DNA from: Rhineura floridana
Lineage: Eukaryota > Chordata > Lepidosauria > Squamata > Rhineuridae
Assembly (NCBI RefSeq): GCF_030035675.1
Contig: NC_084494.1
Location: 18,769,248 to 18,833,247, forward strand
Length of the DNA: 64,000 nucleotides
Reading direction: 5' to 3'
Every line of letters starts with the position of its first letter. Position 1 is the first letter of the stretch. The translations under genes and the position numbers were made by a program. Positions 55,801-64,000 of the stretch are shown here, piece by piece. The notes beneath the pieces are model-generated. The model saw nothing but the letters and a program-made list of their open reading frames with translations, searched no databases and was not told the origin of the DNA.

Positions 55801-58800
55801 AACACAAACTCTGGCAAAAGAAATGCAAGAAGACAATAAGGGATGCTAAAAAAGAATTTGAGGAGCACATGGCTAAGAACATAAAAACCAACAACAAAAA
55901 ATTATATAAATACATTCAAAGCAGGAGACCATCTAGGGAGGCGATTGGACCCTTGGATAATAAGGGAGTCAAAGGTGTACTAAAGAACGATAAGGAGATT
56001 GCAGAGAAGCTAAATGAATTCTTTGCATCTGTCTTCACAGTGGAAGATATAGGGCAGATCCCTGAACCTGAACTAACATTTGCAGGAAGGGATTCTGAGG
56101 AACTGAGACAAATAGTGGTAACGAGAGAGGAAGTTCTAGGCTTAATGGACAATATAAAAACTGACAAATCACCGGGCCCGGATGGCATCCACCCAAGAGT
56201 TCTCAAAGAACTCAAATGTGAAATTGCTGATCTGCTAACTAAAATATGTAACTTGTCCCTTGGGTCCTCCTCCGTGCCTGAGGACTGGAAAGTGGCAAAT
56301 GCAACGCCAATCTTCAAAAAGGGATCCAGAGGGGATCCCGGAAATTACAGGCCAGTTAGCTTAACTTCTGTCCCTGGAAAACTGGTAGAAAGTATTATTA
56401 AAGCTAGATTAACTAAACACATAGAACAACAAGCCTTGCTGAAGCAGAGCCAGCATGGCTTCTGCAAGGGAAAGTCCTGTCTCAGTAACCTATTAGAATT
56501 CTTTGAGAGTGTCAACAAGCATATAGATAGAGGTGATCCAGTGGACATAGTGTACTTAGACTTTCAAAAAGCGTTTGACAAGGTACCTCACCAAAGGCTT
56601 CTGAGGAAGCTTAGCAGTCATGGAATAAGAGGAGAGGTCCTCTTGTGGATAAGGAATTGGTTAAGAAGCAGAAAGCAGAGAGTAGGAATAAACGGACAGT
56701 TCTCCCAATGGAGGGCTGTAGAAAGTGGAGTCCCTCAAGGATCGGTATTGGGACCTGTACTTTTCAACTTGTTCATTAATGACCTAGAATTAGGAGTGAG
56801 CAGTGAAGTGGCCAAGTTTGCTGACAACACTAAATTGTTCAGGGTTGTTAAAACAAAAAGGGATTGCGAAGAGCTCCAAAAAGACCTCTCCAAACTGAGT
56901 GAATGGGCGGAAAAATGGCAAATGCAATTCAATATAAACAAGTGTAAAATTATGCATATTGGAGCAAAAAATCTTAATTTCACATATACGCTCATGGGGT
57001 CTGAACTGGCGGTGACCGACCAGGAAAGAGACCTCGGGGTTGTAGTGGACAGCACGATGAAAATGTCGACCCAGTGTGCGGCAGCTGTGAAAAAGGCAAA
57101 TTCCATGCTAGCAATAATTAGGAAAGGTATTGAAAATAAAACAGTCGATATCATAATGCCGTTGTATAAATCTATGGTGCGGCCGCATTTGGAATACTGT
57201 GTACAGTTCTGGTCGCCTCATCTCAAAAAGGATATTATAGAGTTGGAAAAGGTTCAGAAGAGGGCAACCAGAATGATCAAGGGGATGGAGCGACTCCCTT
57301 ACGAGGAAAGGTTGCAGCATTTGGGGCTTTTTAGTTTAGAGAAAAGGCGGGTCAGAGGAGACATGATAGAAGTGTATAAAATTATGCATGGCATTGAGAA
57401 AGTGGATAGAGAAAAGTTCTTCTCCCTCTCTCATAATACTAGAACTCGTGGACATTCAAAGAAGCTGAATGTTGGAAGATTCAGGACAGACAAAAGGAAG
57501 TACTTCTTTACTCAGCGCATAGTTAAACTATGGAATTTGCTCCCACAAGATGCAGTAATGGCCACCAGCTTGGACGGCTTTAAAAGAAGATTAGACAAAT
57601 TCATGGAGGACAGGGCTATCAATGGCTACTAGCCATGATGGCTGTGCTCTGCCACCCTAGTCAGAGGCAGCATGCTCTGCAAACCAGTTGCCGGAAGCCT
57701 CAGGAGGGGAGAGTGTTCTTGCACTCGGGTCCTGCTTGCGGGCTTCCCCCAGGCACCTGGTTGGCCACTGTGAGAACAGGATGCTGGACTAGATGGGCCA
57801 CTGGCCTGATCCAGCAGGCTCTTCTTATGTTCTTATGTTCATGTGCTCCTTCCAGATGTTGTGGACTACCAATTCCCATCAGCTCCAGCCAGAATGGCCA
57901 ATGGTCACGGATGATGGGAGCTGGAGTTCACAACATTTGAAGGGATCCATGCTGGTTGTCCCTATAATAGAGAGGGATGGGGAAAACATTTGATTCACAT
58001 TTAAAGGCGAAGCTACCCAATTTGCACTTTCCAAAGCAGAATGTGAAGTGAAACACATCCACCTTTTGAAATTTGCACTTCCCCCATTTTTGCAGTGCAG
58101 TTCTTCAGCCAAGTAATGTGTACAGAAATGCTTAGGCTAGGGCGAAATGTGCATTAAAGATGCATATTGTCATGAAAATAATATACCAAAAAAATATGAT
58201 TTAAGGGAAATTGCTTTGCAAAAGTGTGTATATTGGGCAAAATTGCATACAAGAATGTGTATATTAGGAGAAATAATAAATTCTGATAAATTTTCATGAG
58301 GACTTAAAAAAATAGCAAACTTATATGGAACTGTGAAGAACTGAATTTAAGATTGAAAAATGAGAAACTGAGAGAAACAAGACATTAACATATTCAGCCA
58401 TCCTAATGGTCAGAAAAATATAACCTGCCTTTTCACAATATTGTCAAGATGGAGATCTATCAAGTGTTAACTGGGGACTGAATTGGCAATACATCTCCCA
58501 CAGTCTTGCCTATTGTGTGAAGGGGAGCAAGGACACACCTGCCCTCCCCACCCACCTGTTGCACCAACCCCACCTCCAACATCCCCACATGTCTACACAA
58601 TGACATCACTTTCAAATTCACATAAAACAAAATAATCAGTTACTAGATTTGGCTAAGGCAATGGACTGTGTGATTTTGACCTGCAGACCCAAGAGTTTTA
58701 ATACAAGTGGGCCTGAGATACATCTGAATGGGATGTCCTTGCACGGACATGAGGGGACATCAGAGATAAAGCTAGCATGATGGGAAGGGCAGGCAGTTCC

Positions 58801-61800
58801 CCGCTTCTCTCCATGTCATGGCATGGGATGCTCAAAGATTTTGTTCCGTCTACATTTTTAGGCAAACCTGATTCACACTTCCCACTGCAATGCATGGATC
58901 AGAATACAGTTTTTGCACTTCTCCAAATTTTGGGACAAACGTCTCAGCTAAAAAAAAAGTACAATAATGTGTACAAAAATGAAATATTTTAGGGCCAAGT
59001 GTATACAAAAATCCATGCTTTTGTATAAAATATTACAAAAGAGAGGATTTTTTGCATTGATTTTCAGAGATTGATGAAAAATAGGATAGAATAGACCTAT
59101 GAATGAAACAGACATGAAGAATTGACACAGACCAGAAATAGACAGGTCCATCCATCCCCTGTGATGGACTGAATCAGCATTTTCTGGAAAGCTCATTCCT
59201 ACATGAGTTACCAGTTTGAGAATCATTGGGCTGGTTCACACTGCGACTTACTGTGAGATAGGTGCTATTTGCATCCCCGTTTAATTTGGATGGTTCACAT
59301 GATGTTAAAGGCAATCGGCAGCTATCACAGTTTCCCCATATCAAACTGATCCCTTTATAATCCAAAAAGGGAAGGAAAAAGCATCTCCAGTTCGTATTGC
59401 TAGGGCTTGCAGATGCTTTGCTCCGATGCATTTAGGTGGGTGTGTTAATCATTCCCCTCTCCACGCCCACTCCCTCCTCCCTTTTTTCATGTTATTTCCT
59501 TCTGGCTCCCGTTCTGCAAGGCTGCTGCACACAGTGCTTTATTTTTCTTTCCCCCTAACTTGTGCAAAAAAAGCATAACACTGTTCAAACAAATATTTGT
59601 ATTTCAGCTAGATTGTGAAAATACAAATAATTGCACTTCAGGATTTTTTTTTTTTTTATGAAACCTCCTCTGGAACAAATTGAGCATGCTCGGTTGCCAA
59701 GGTAACCAGAGGAAGCAGTTGTTTGACCTTAAGAGAGTGTGGTCATTAGGAAGCTGCATGGTTGAACCTTTCCCTTCAGTATGAATGGAAAACTGGCTTG
59801 GAAGGTAGGAGTGTGAACATTGCAAATCTATTGCAAAGGCAAAAGCTTCGTCTTTAATATGGAGTTTAGCTCCTGTGTGAATGAGCCCTTTGATATAGCC
59901 TCGTAGGGAGCAGAGCTGCAGGGAGATCTTGGCTTCTAGAGATATCATTAAATGATGAGACTGAAAGACGAAGAAATACAGACCTTCCAGCGGTTCCCAC
60001 ACTCATTGCACAGCACAAAGGTCGTCATGGGCTCGTCAGCGCTCCGAGTTTGGACCTTGAAGGAGAAAGCCAGCTGTGTGACCAGGGTGTTTCTGAGCAA
60101 ACTAGAGCACAAATACAAGCACCGAAGGAAGCCTGCCCCAGCTTCCATCATTTAATTCCCAACTAAATTCCTCCGGTTTTCATTGCTACTATCGGGTTTA
60201 AGCACACCCAGTTTTAAATCACAGTTTTATACTAACTAAGAAAAGCTGGATTCTGCAGCTTGCATAAATTACATAAATTAAGCAGATACTTGTTTTGCAT
60301 CCTTCTTTCTCCTTCTGCTAGCCAGAAAGCTGGGCAAAGAGCTAGGGCAGGGCGCACACATGCACACTCACACATATATTACAGGTTGTATCCAGTGCTA
60401 GTCCTATTCAGAGCAGACCCATTGAAATGAATGAACAAGACTACATTTGGTCCATTAATTTCAATGGGACTACTCCAAGCAAAGCTTAGTTGGATACAAC
60501 CCTATATATATATATATATATATATATTGCACCTGTGTACACAGGTGCCCAAGTCTCCTGTTTTCCTTTTAACCTTTGTGTTGTTTTAATGGGATTGTTT
60601 TGTTGTGTATTTTCATTATGGGTATTTATATGCTTGTGTAATTGGTTTTTGTAATCTGTAGAAGCCTATTTGGCATTAAATGGTATATAAATAATAATAC
60701 TCTGTGTGTCTGTCTGTCTGTCTGTCTGTCTACAGATTAGGGATGGGATCTGTCGGCCGGTGACAGTTCAAAAGCATTTTGTCAACCTAACAGGTCGGTA
60801 TCAGTTTGAGTTTGTTCTTTGTTCCCCAGCTGCTGCTTTTCCTAATCTGGTTTTTTTGCCCTTGCAAAAATTATTTATATTAATATCAATATTTTTACAA
60901 GAAATATTGATCATTTTAAAGCAAATATCAATATTTAGAAAGGAAATGTTGATAAATATCAATCAAATTATTATTCTTAATATTGATATTTTAGAGGATT
61001 TTTTTTAACAAAAGTCTATTTTCAAAAATAGCAGCAGAAAATCACTACATAAAAATCTGATCTGCAATGATACGCAAATTAATGGAAATTCTGTACCCAA
61101 TCTAAACTGGGTGGAATTCTAGCACATCCCTAATACGGATGGATAGGTAGAGAAGCAGGCAGACAGATCTGCAAATCTTGCTCAGCTTTTGCCGCAGCTC
61201 CTGAAATTTCTCTCTCCCTCTCCAGTATTACGTACAACTAATGTGTTTTACATTCCTTATCTCATTTACCACCTACATCTCTGGTGAAAGGTATTCCCCC
61301 TCCCATATGAACTTGCCTGGGGTCTTAAGATTAGCGTCTGAGGACTTGTTCAACAGCCTGGTCCACATTCCCTTACCTGATTATACGTGCAGTTCTTCTT
61401 TTTGCATTTGCCACACTGGAAGAGGTCCGTGGCGGTGCCTCCAGTCTTTGCCATCTGATGCTCTCGGATGGCTTCTTGGGTCATGGCGTTCCTCAGCTCC
61501 TTCAGTTCATCACTAGCCATTTCCTGCAATGCACAATAAATCAATAAAAGCACATAAGAGCAACCCTGCTGGATTCTCTAGTCCAGCACCTTGTTTCCCA
61601 TAGTGGCCAAAGGAGCCCAAAGGGAGGAGATGAGCGCAATAACCCTCTAGTTAAATCACAAAAGACTAGGGTGGTCCCTCAGTTGAGGATGTATCATAAG
61701 AGCTTATGCATTCTCTTAATAGTGACAAGGGCTGAAGTTGCGAGCACGCACAGGTACAGGATGAGGAAAACCTGGCTAAGGACTGGAGGATCTGTAAGTT

Positions 61801-63850
61801 TCAGTCTCTTTCTCTCCTTGATGTTATTTTTTTTTAAACCACACATACAGGCATACCCTGCTTAACGTTGCTTCACTTAACGTTGTCTCGCTATAACGTA
61901 CATGCTCCATCCGTCCCCATCCCCCGCTTAAAGTTTGCGCGCTTCGCAATAACGTACATTTTATTGGCATGACGCCACTGCCATCTAGTGGTGACTGCGT
62001 GCAGTACAAGTGAAGACAATTGCTTCACTTAAAGTAGATTTTCACTTAAAGTATACTCTCCAGTCCCATTGCGAACGTTAAAGCGGGGTATGCCTGTATA
62101 GGGCTTCACATACAATCTGAATGTCAAAAACCAGTTTCAAAAATTCATACACAGGGATCTTAAAGGAGTAGTAGTTAAAGACAGTACACAAAAGCAAAAA
62201 AGGACAATATAATTAAATATAAATATAAACCTACATTTTCAGATCAGTATCTTGGAAGAGTATCTTGCAAGCCCCGACAATCTGATTGTATCAATCAGCC
62301 AAAAATCCTGCAAACCCTCCTTTGGTCCAGCTACATCTTTACATGCCCCTTGCTTGATATCAGCTGTATGACAGGTAGGTATAGTTTGACCAAAACGGCC
62401 TTACAAGCCAAATGGGAAGGGCTGACAAGCTAAATTAGGCCCATAAGGCAGAGGTTCCCCATTGCTGATGTAGAAAGGTAAACTGTAATCCAACATATTG
62501 GATTATGGGCTGAATCACACCCTGGGCTCCTACTGGTATGAAAGGAGGGATGTACATTTGATAAATAAATATATATTCTCCCCACTTACTTCTGCTGTCA
62601 TCTTGGCGATGAGGCTGGGCGGTATGGCACCACACAACACATTTCGGCGCAAACCAGGGTTCTTGGGGTCCTTCAGGTTGCTGATCCGGCTCCTCACTCG
62701 GTTACGGTATTTCATATCGGTGCTCTTCAGCTCCTGGTAGATACGTGGAGGTGTCAAGGAAGAAGTGCAAAATGGAGAACAAGCACATATGGAATGGGCC
62801 ATAACTCAGTGGGTAACGCACGTGCTATGCACGGAGAAAGAGACCCCAGGTTCGATCTCCCAGTAAAAAAGGTTTCAGACTGACGGGGATGCGACAGATC
62901 TCTGGCTGAGACCCTAGAAAGCTACTGCTATTCACAGTAGATAGCAGTGATCAGTGGAGGCTCGTCCATTAGGGCAAACAGCCCCACCAAGCACAGTCTG
63001 CCCTTACCAGCCTACCTGCCTTCTTACTTACGGCCAGTCCAGGGAGTGGCACTGCCTATCAGAGGATGGGGCAAACCAGGATTAGCGGGCTCCACCTGAT
63101 ACTGGCTCTGGCTTTACCTGCTACCAGCTTCCCTGCCTTCCACCCTGCTAGTCTCAATGGGCATCAGGGTCCACTGACAGAGATTGTAGCAGGAAAGATG
63201 GACCAATGGCTGGACACAGGACAAGTCAGCTTTCTTTATTCTCATTATATTCTGGTGGCTGCTGGCTGGGGTCCAAAAGACGTGACGCAAGCGTTCTGTG
63301 ACGGAATCTCTTTACACTCCTCCCCCTTTACAAGGCGCTAAAAGTTTGATTGGAGGAGATAAAGATTGGCAAAAATGACTGAGAAGGAGGAAGCTGACAG
63401 CCAGGGCCACCCCCTGGACTTGTAAGTAAGGAGGTAAGCAGGTGGGGGCTGGCTGAGAACAGAATGAGGTTGGTGGGGCAGGGCCCCATTCGCCCTAATG
63501 GACCAGACTCCACTGTAAATGTGTGTCAGGGGGTCTGATTGTGCATCTTCCAGGTCTCATCTATTTCTCTCCCCAGCCCCAATTCAAGACTGATATGCAT
63601 ATAGATGTTTCCTAAGTGCTTCCAGTGCTTCACTGATATTATACATAAAAGCACACTGTACGGTAATGCTTTTAGGATAAGCAATATCCTCTGATTTTAT
63701 AGAATGGAGGGTAAGGCTACAAGAGTGAGCTATATCAAAACATTTGTCCTTGTCCACATTGATACCCAGCAACCCATACTATCCAAAGGATATGATCTTC
63801 AATTTCAGCTGCCATCTTGTCACAATTGACTCCAAACTCCTTGTAGTCAT
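52874..63850 (-). CDS. TCEA3: TCEA3, TFIIS-type transcription elongation factor (3' portion; 5' exons off the right edge)
   Basis: Minus-strand exons 63850-63794, 62744-62590, 61523-61377, 60055-59984 and a proposed terminal 52882-52874. TFIIS binds arrested RNA polymerase II in the nucleus and triggers transcript cleavage by inserting an acidic hairpin into the active site. Visible: the end of domain II, the linker, and the C-terminal zinc ribbon (FQCGKC...VLCNEC) with the catalytic Asp-Glu in [10 protein letters not shown]. Paralogue-specific words match TCEA3 ([46 protein letters not shown]) and not TCEA1 or TCEA2. All joins are in phase and no exon has a stop. The LW domain and start codon lie beyond 64,000. 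Confidence 0.95.
53035..53472 (+). mobile_element. TAGGGATG-group hAT-like MITE
   Basis: Left TAGAGATGGGGGATAAATTC, right CTTCCATCCCTA; the flanks ATTTTTAC / ACTTGTAC agree at 6 of 8. Lies in the TCEA3 last intron beside the CR1. Confidence 0.8.
53718..54620 (+). CDS. CR1 ORF1 protein (zinc-finger and SGNH/esterase-like)
   Basis: An intact 300-residue frame. Near residues 15-35 it has a Cys-rich finger (CTACSMYDY...[10 protein letters not shown]), then a coiled-coil-like stretch. From about residue 130 it has an SGNH-esterase-like domain: [11 protein letters not shown] (block I Ser) and [11 protein letters not shown] (the GTND block), with a C-terminal DGLHLNQNG carrying the Asp and His. Such esterase domains are known in CR1 ORF1. 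Unlike ORF2, this frame is unbroken. Confidence 0.9.
   Translation: MQVRSQQGCGGFPVFCTACSMYDYLPVGQKSWVCSRCNELLALRERLHFLEAKVADLEKLREAERCVEEAFRDVIAVSHSNDDSSPAIMENDGLREGEHPAEEEGNDPLEGTHSLGDEQLSSRAEDISPGGGGILVVGDSIIRNIDSGVCDGCVDRKVFSLPGAKVADIARRLDSLVDSAGKESVVVVHVGTNDMGKCSHEVLEAKFRLLGRMLKARTSKVAFSEMLPVPRTGPARQAQLRSLNAWMRRWCRVEGFGFVRHWGTFWDKPGLYKRDGLHLNQNGTRLLALKIKKVAEHLLN
54741..57632 (+). pseudogene. CR1 ORF2 (endonuclease plus reverse transcriptase), broken
   Basis: The N-terminal part is an APE-type endonuclease ([41 protein letters not shown]). The RT follows: [57 protein letters not shown], then FADN at about 56,820-56,828. The codon at 56,826 is AAC where the related copy has GAC, a change consistent with CpG decay. 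Two frameshifts separate the three reading segments. The C-terminal region to DRAINGY is intact. Confidence 0.93.
57843..57955. mobile_element. Fold-back hAT-like MITE
   Basis: CTCCTTCCAGATGTTGTGGA ... GAGTTCACAACATTTGAAGG. Confidence 0.7.
57978..58410 (+). mobile_element. TAGGGATG-group hAT-like MITE
   Basis: Left GAGGGATGGGGAAAACATTT, right CAGCCATCCTA; interior as in the 11.6 kb type. No clear duplication remains. Confidence 0.75.
58415..58875. other. TCEA3 intron, unassigned
   Basis: No recognised feature. Confidence 0.35.
58880..59165 (+). mobile_element. Worn TAGGGATG-group MITE
   Basis: Interior words (AATAATGTGTACAAAAATGA, TTTTAGGGCCAAGTGTATAC) persist; ends near CAGGTCCATCCATCCC. 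Confidence 0.55.
59229..59891. mobile_element. Candidate DNA element with GGGCTNNTTCACAC ends
   Basis: Left GGGCTGGTTCACACTG and, inverted, GGGCTCATTCACACAG. No clear duplication; 663 bp, no coding capacity seen. It ends about 90 bp downstream (in TCEA3 sense) of the 60055-59984 exon. Confidence 0.45.
59984..60055 (-). CDS. TCEA3: TCEA3 exon (catalytic acidic hairpin and second zinc pair)
   Basis: 72 bp, 24 codons, phase 0: acceptor TTCTCCTTCAAG, then [20 protein letters not shown] and NRWK, donor AAG|GTCTGT. The Asp-Glu pair is the TFIIS cleavage-stimulating dyad; CNEC is the second zinc pair. The donor is weak at positions 3-6 but lies exactly where the family needs FC-stop from another exon. 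Confidence 0.95.
60384..60504. mobile_element. Fold-back MITE, CTATTCAGAGCAGACCCA family
   Basis: GGTTGTATCCAGTGCTAGTC and its inverse AAGCTTAGTTGGATACAACC; best-preserved local copy. Confidence 0.85.
60503..60527 (+). repeat. (TA)n microsatellite
   Basis: About 12 TA units. Confidence 0.95.
60703..60731 (+). repeat. (TGTC)n microsatellite
   Basis: Seven or so TGTC/TCTG units directly before the MITE at 60,738. Confidence 0.95.
60738..61132. mobile_element. TAGGGATG-ended MITE, further interior type
   Basis: Left TAGGGATGGGATCTGTCGGC, right TAGCACATCCCTA; the flanks CTACAGAT / ATACGGAT agree at 6 of 8. The interior is AT-rich with ATATCAATATTT words. Confidence 0.8.
61377..61523 (-). CDS. 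TCEA3: TCEA3 exon (linker and first half of zinc ribbon)
   Basis: 147 bp, 49 codons, phase 0 at both ends: acceptor TGTGCATTGCAG, donor CAG|GTAAGGG. It reads [14 protein letters not shown]...[12 protein letters not shown], the conserved linker that reaches toward the polymerase pore, then [16 protein letters not shown] with the first zinc-binding Cys pair. Confidence 0.96.
61545..61620 (-). mobile_element. CR1 3' tail fragment
   Basis: GCACATAAGAGCAACCCTGC TGGATTCTCTAGTCCAGCAC in reverse. Confidence 0.7.
61848..62096. mobile_element. Tigger/pogo-like MITE with TA duplication
   Basis: Ends CAGGCATACCCTGCTTAACG and, inverted, CAGGCATACCCCGCTTTAAC; flanked by TA on both sides. 249 bp, no transposase. 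Confidence 0.88.
62100..62585. other. TCEA3 intron, unassigned
   Basis: No exon or clear element. Confidence 0.4.
62590..62744 (-). CDS. TCEA3: TCEA3 exon ([15 protein letters not shown]...IAKMTAE)
   Basis: A 155-bp exon: two bases completing Arg, then 51 codons of the TFIIS central domain (helical bundle that docks on RNA polymerase II). It ends at MTAE with a consensus donor GTAAGTGGGG. The same MTAE|EMASDEL junction is expected in TFIIS genes. Sequence is TCEA3-like ([16 protein letters not shown]). Confidence 0.95.
62798..62945 (+). mobile_element. Diverged tRNA-derived SINE
   Basis: GGGCCATAACTCAGTGGGTA head, CCAGGTTCGATCTCC box. Lies in the U12-type intron. Confidence 0.7.
62956..63515. 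mobile_element. hAT-like element, CAGTGGAGGCTCGTCC family
   Basis: Left CAGTGGAGGCTCGTCCATTA, right TAATGGACCAGACTCCACTG. The longest local copy (560 bp), lying in the U12-type intron. Confidence 0.8.
63794..63850 (-). CDS. TCEA3: TCEA3 exon (DDYKEFG...EIED segment)
   Basis: The acceptor CTTTTCTCCTTAG is followed by a 57-bp exon starting in phase 1, reading (D)[18 protein letters not shown] plus the first base of the next codon. This matches the region just before IYQELKS in TCEA3. The exon has no GT donor; it ends at the U12-type donor ATATCCTTT, with the intron starting at 63793. Confidence 0.85.
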
Positions 63851-63971
63851 CTAAGGAGAAAAGGTGCAAAGAAAGTGGAGAGGGAATTAAGAGTTTTGAT
63901 CAGGCGATTCAGGTCCCATTCTATATTCCACCACGGAAAGACGTGTTTATTTGTATAATTTTATACCCCAC

Positions 63972-64000
63972 TTTTGTGTGGTGTAGTGGTTAAGGTGTTG
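63972..64000 (+). mobile_element. Sauria-type SINE head, cut by window end
   Basis: GTGTGGTGTAGTGGTTAAGG. Confidence 0.65.

Larger units (their letters stand above)
53490..57840 (+). mobile_element. Nearly full-length CR1 LINE, antisense in the last TCEA3 intron
   Basis: It has a 5' leader from about 53,490, ORF1 (53718-54620), ORF2 in three overlapping frames (54741-55238, 55232-55849, 55782-57632) and a 3' end with the reptile CR1 tail repeat CTTATGTTCTTATGTTC. CR1 moves by target-primed reverse transcription. Two frameshifts break ORF2, near 55,225 and in an A-rich run near 55,790. The reverse-transcriptase motif reads FADN instead of FADD. Over the shared RT-to-C-terminus region it differs from the copy at 9.4-10.6 kb at only about seven residues, so both are young. 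Confidence 0.95.
62745..63793 (-). other. TCEA3: U12-type AT-AC intron in TCEA3
   Basis: On the - strand the intron starts ATATCCTTT (63793 downward) and ends CCTCCAC at 62745. The branch-site match TTCCTTGAC lies at 62761-62753, with the branch A about 9 bases from the 3' end. These match the U12 AT-AC consensus at all three sites. Splicing here gives [12 protein letters not shown] in frame, as expected for TCEA3. The alternative GT-AG reading (acceptor CTACCAG at 62734) would drop IYQ and has no matching donor. The intron is 1,049 bp and contains a SINE and a hAT-like element. Confidence 0.85.

Noticed and set aside
1-64000. CRISPR array or bacterial-type operon
   Set aside because: No spaced direct repeats of that kind; tandem repeats are microsatellites and all genes are spliced vertebrate genes.

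Overview
The window is vertebrate nuclear DNA, almost certainly from a squamate reptile. It carries spliced genes with GT-AG introns, and most of it is interspersed repeat: CR1, L2-like and RTE/BovB-like LINEs, tRNA-derived SINEs including Sauria-type copies with a BovB-like tail, many short hAT-like and Tigger-like non-autonomous DNA elements, and one solo LTR. There is no bacterial-style gene packing, and nearly all long open frames are shadows of repeats.

Layout. 1-34 kb is a gene-poor repeat mosaic. Its only host-derived coding sequence is a 5'-truncated, intronless, frameshifted MHC class I retrocopy (about 4.94-5.69 kb). At 34.56-35.06 kb lies a CpG-rich block with a splice donor, read here as promoter plus non-coding first exon of an RGS gene. 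Its coding exons follow on the + strand at 36,967-37,079 (cysteine string), 38,044-38,084 (short basic exon), 41,756-41,976 and 43,628-43,816 (RGS box, stop). The intergenic stretch 44-52.8 kb is repeats. From 52.87 kb to the right edge, on the - strand, is the 3' half of TCEA3, a TFIIS elongation factor. Five complete internal exons are seen, plus a proposed terminal micro-exon coding only Phe-Cys-stop. The N-terminal exons lie beyond the right edge. The last TCEA3 intron (about 7.1 kb) holds a nearly full-length CR1 LINE in antisense.

Main points. (1) The RGS gene has the cysteine string and RGS box of the RZ subfamily (RGS17/19/20), yet sits tail-to-tail with TCEA3. In human RGS19 pairs with TCEA2 and RGS20 with TCEA1 in the same convergent way, and I know of no human RGS gene beside TCEA3. 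I infer a fourth RZ paralogue kept in this reptile and lost in human. (2) One TCEA3 intron is U12-type AT-AC, with recognisable donor, branch site and acceptor. (3) A group of roughly 400-460 bp elements with TAGGGATG ends has 8-bp target-site duplications and at least two different interiors. (4) A proposed upstream ORF in the RGS leader would end on a stop overlapping the main start codon.

The two genes are not known to act together: one would quiet G-alpha signalling at membranes, the other rescues stalled RNA polymerase II. Their adjacency is best read as inherited paralogon order. Exon joins were inferred by eye from splice sites, reading phase and remembered family sequences, not from transcripts.
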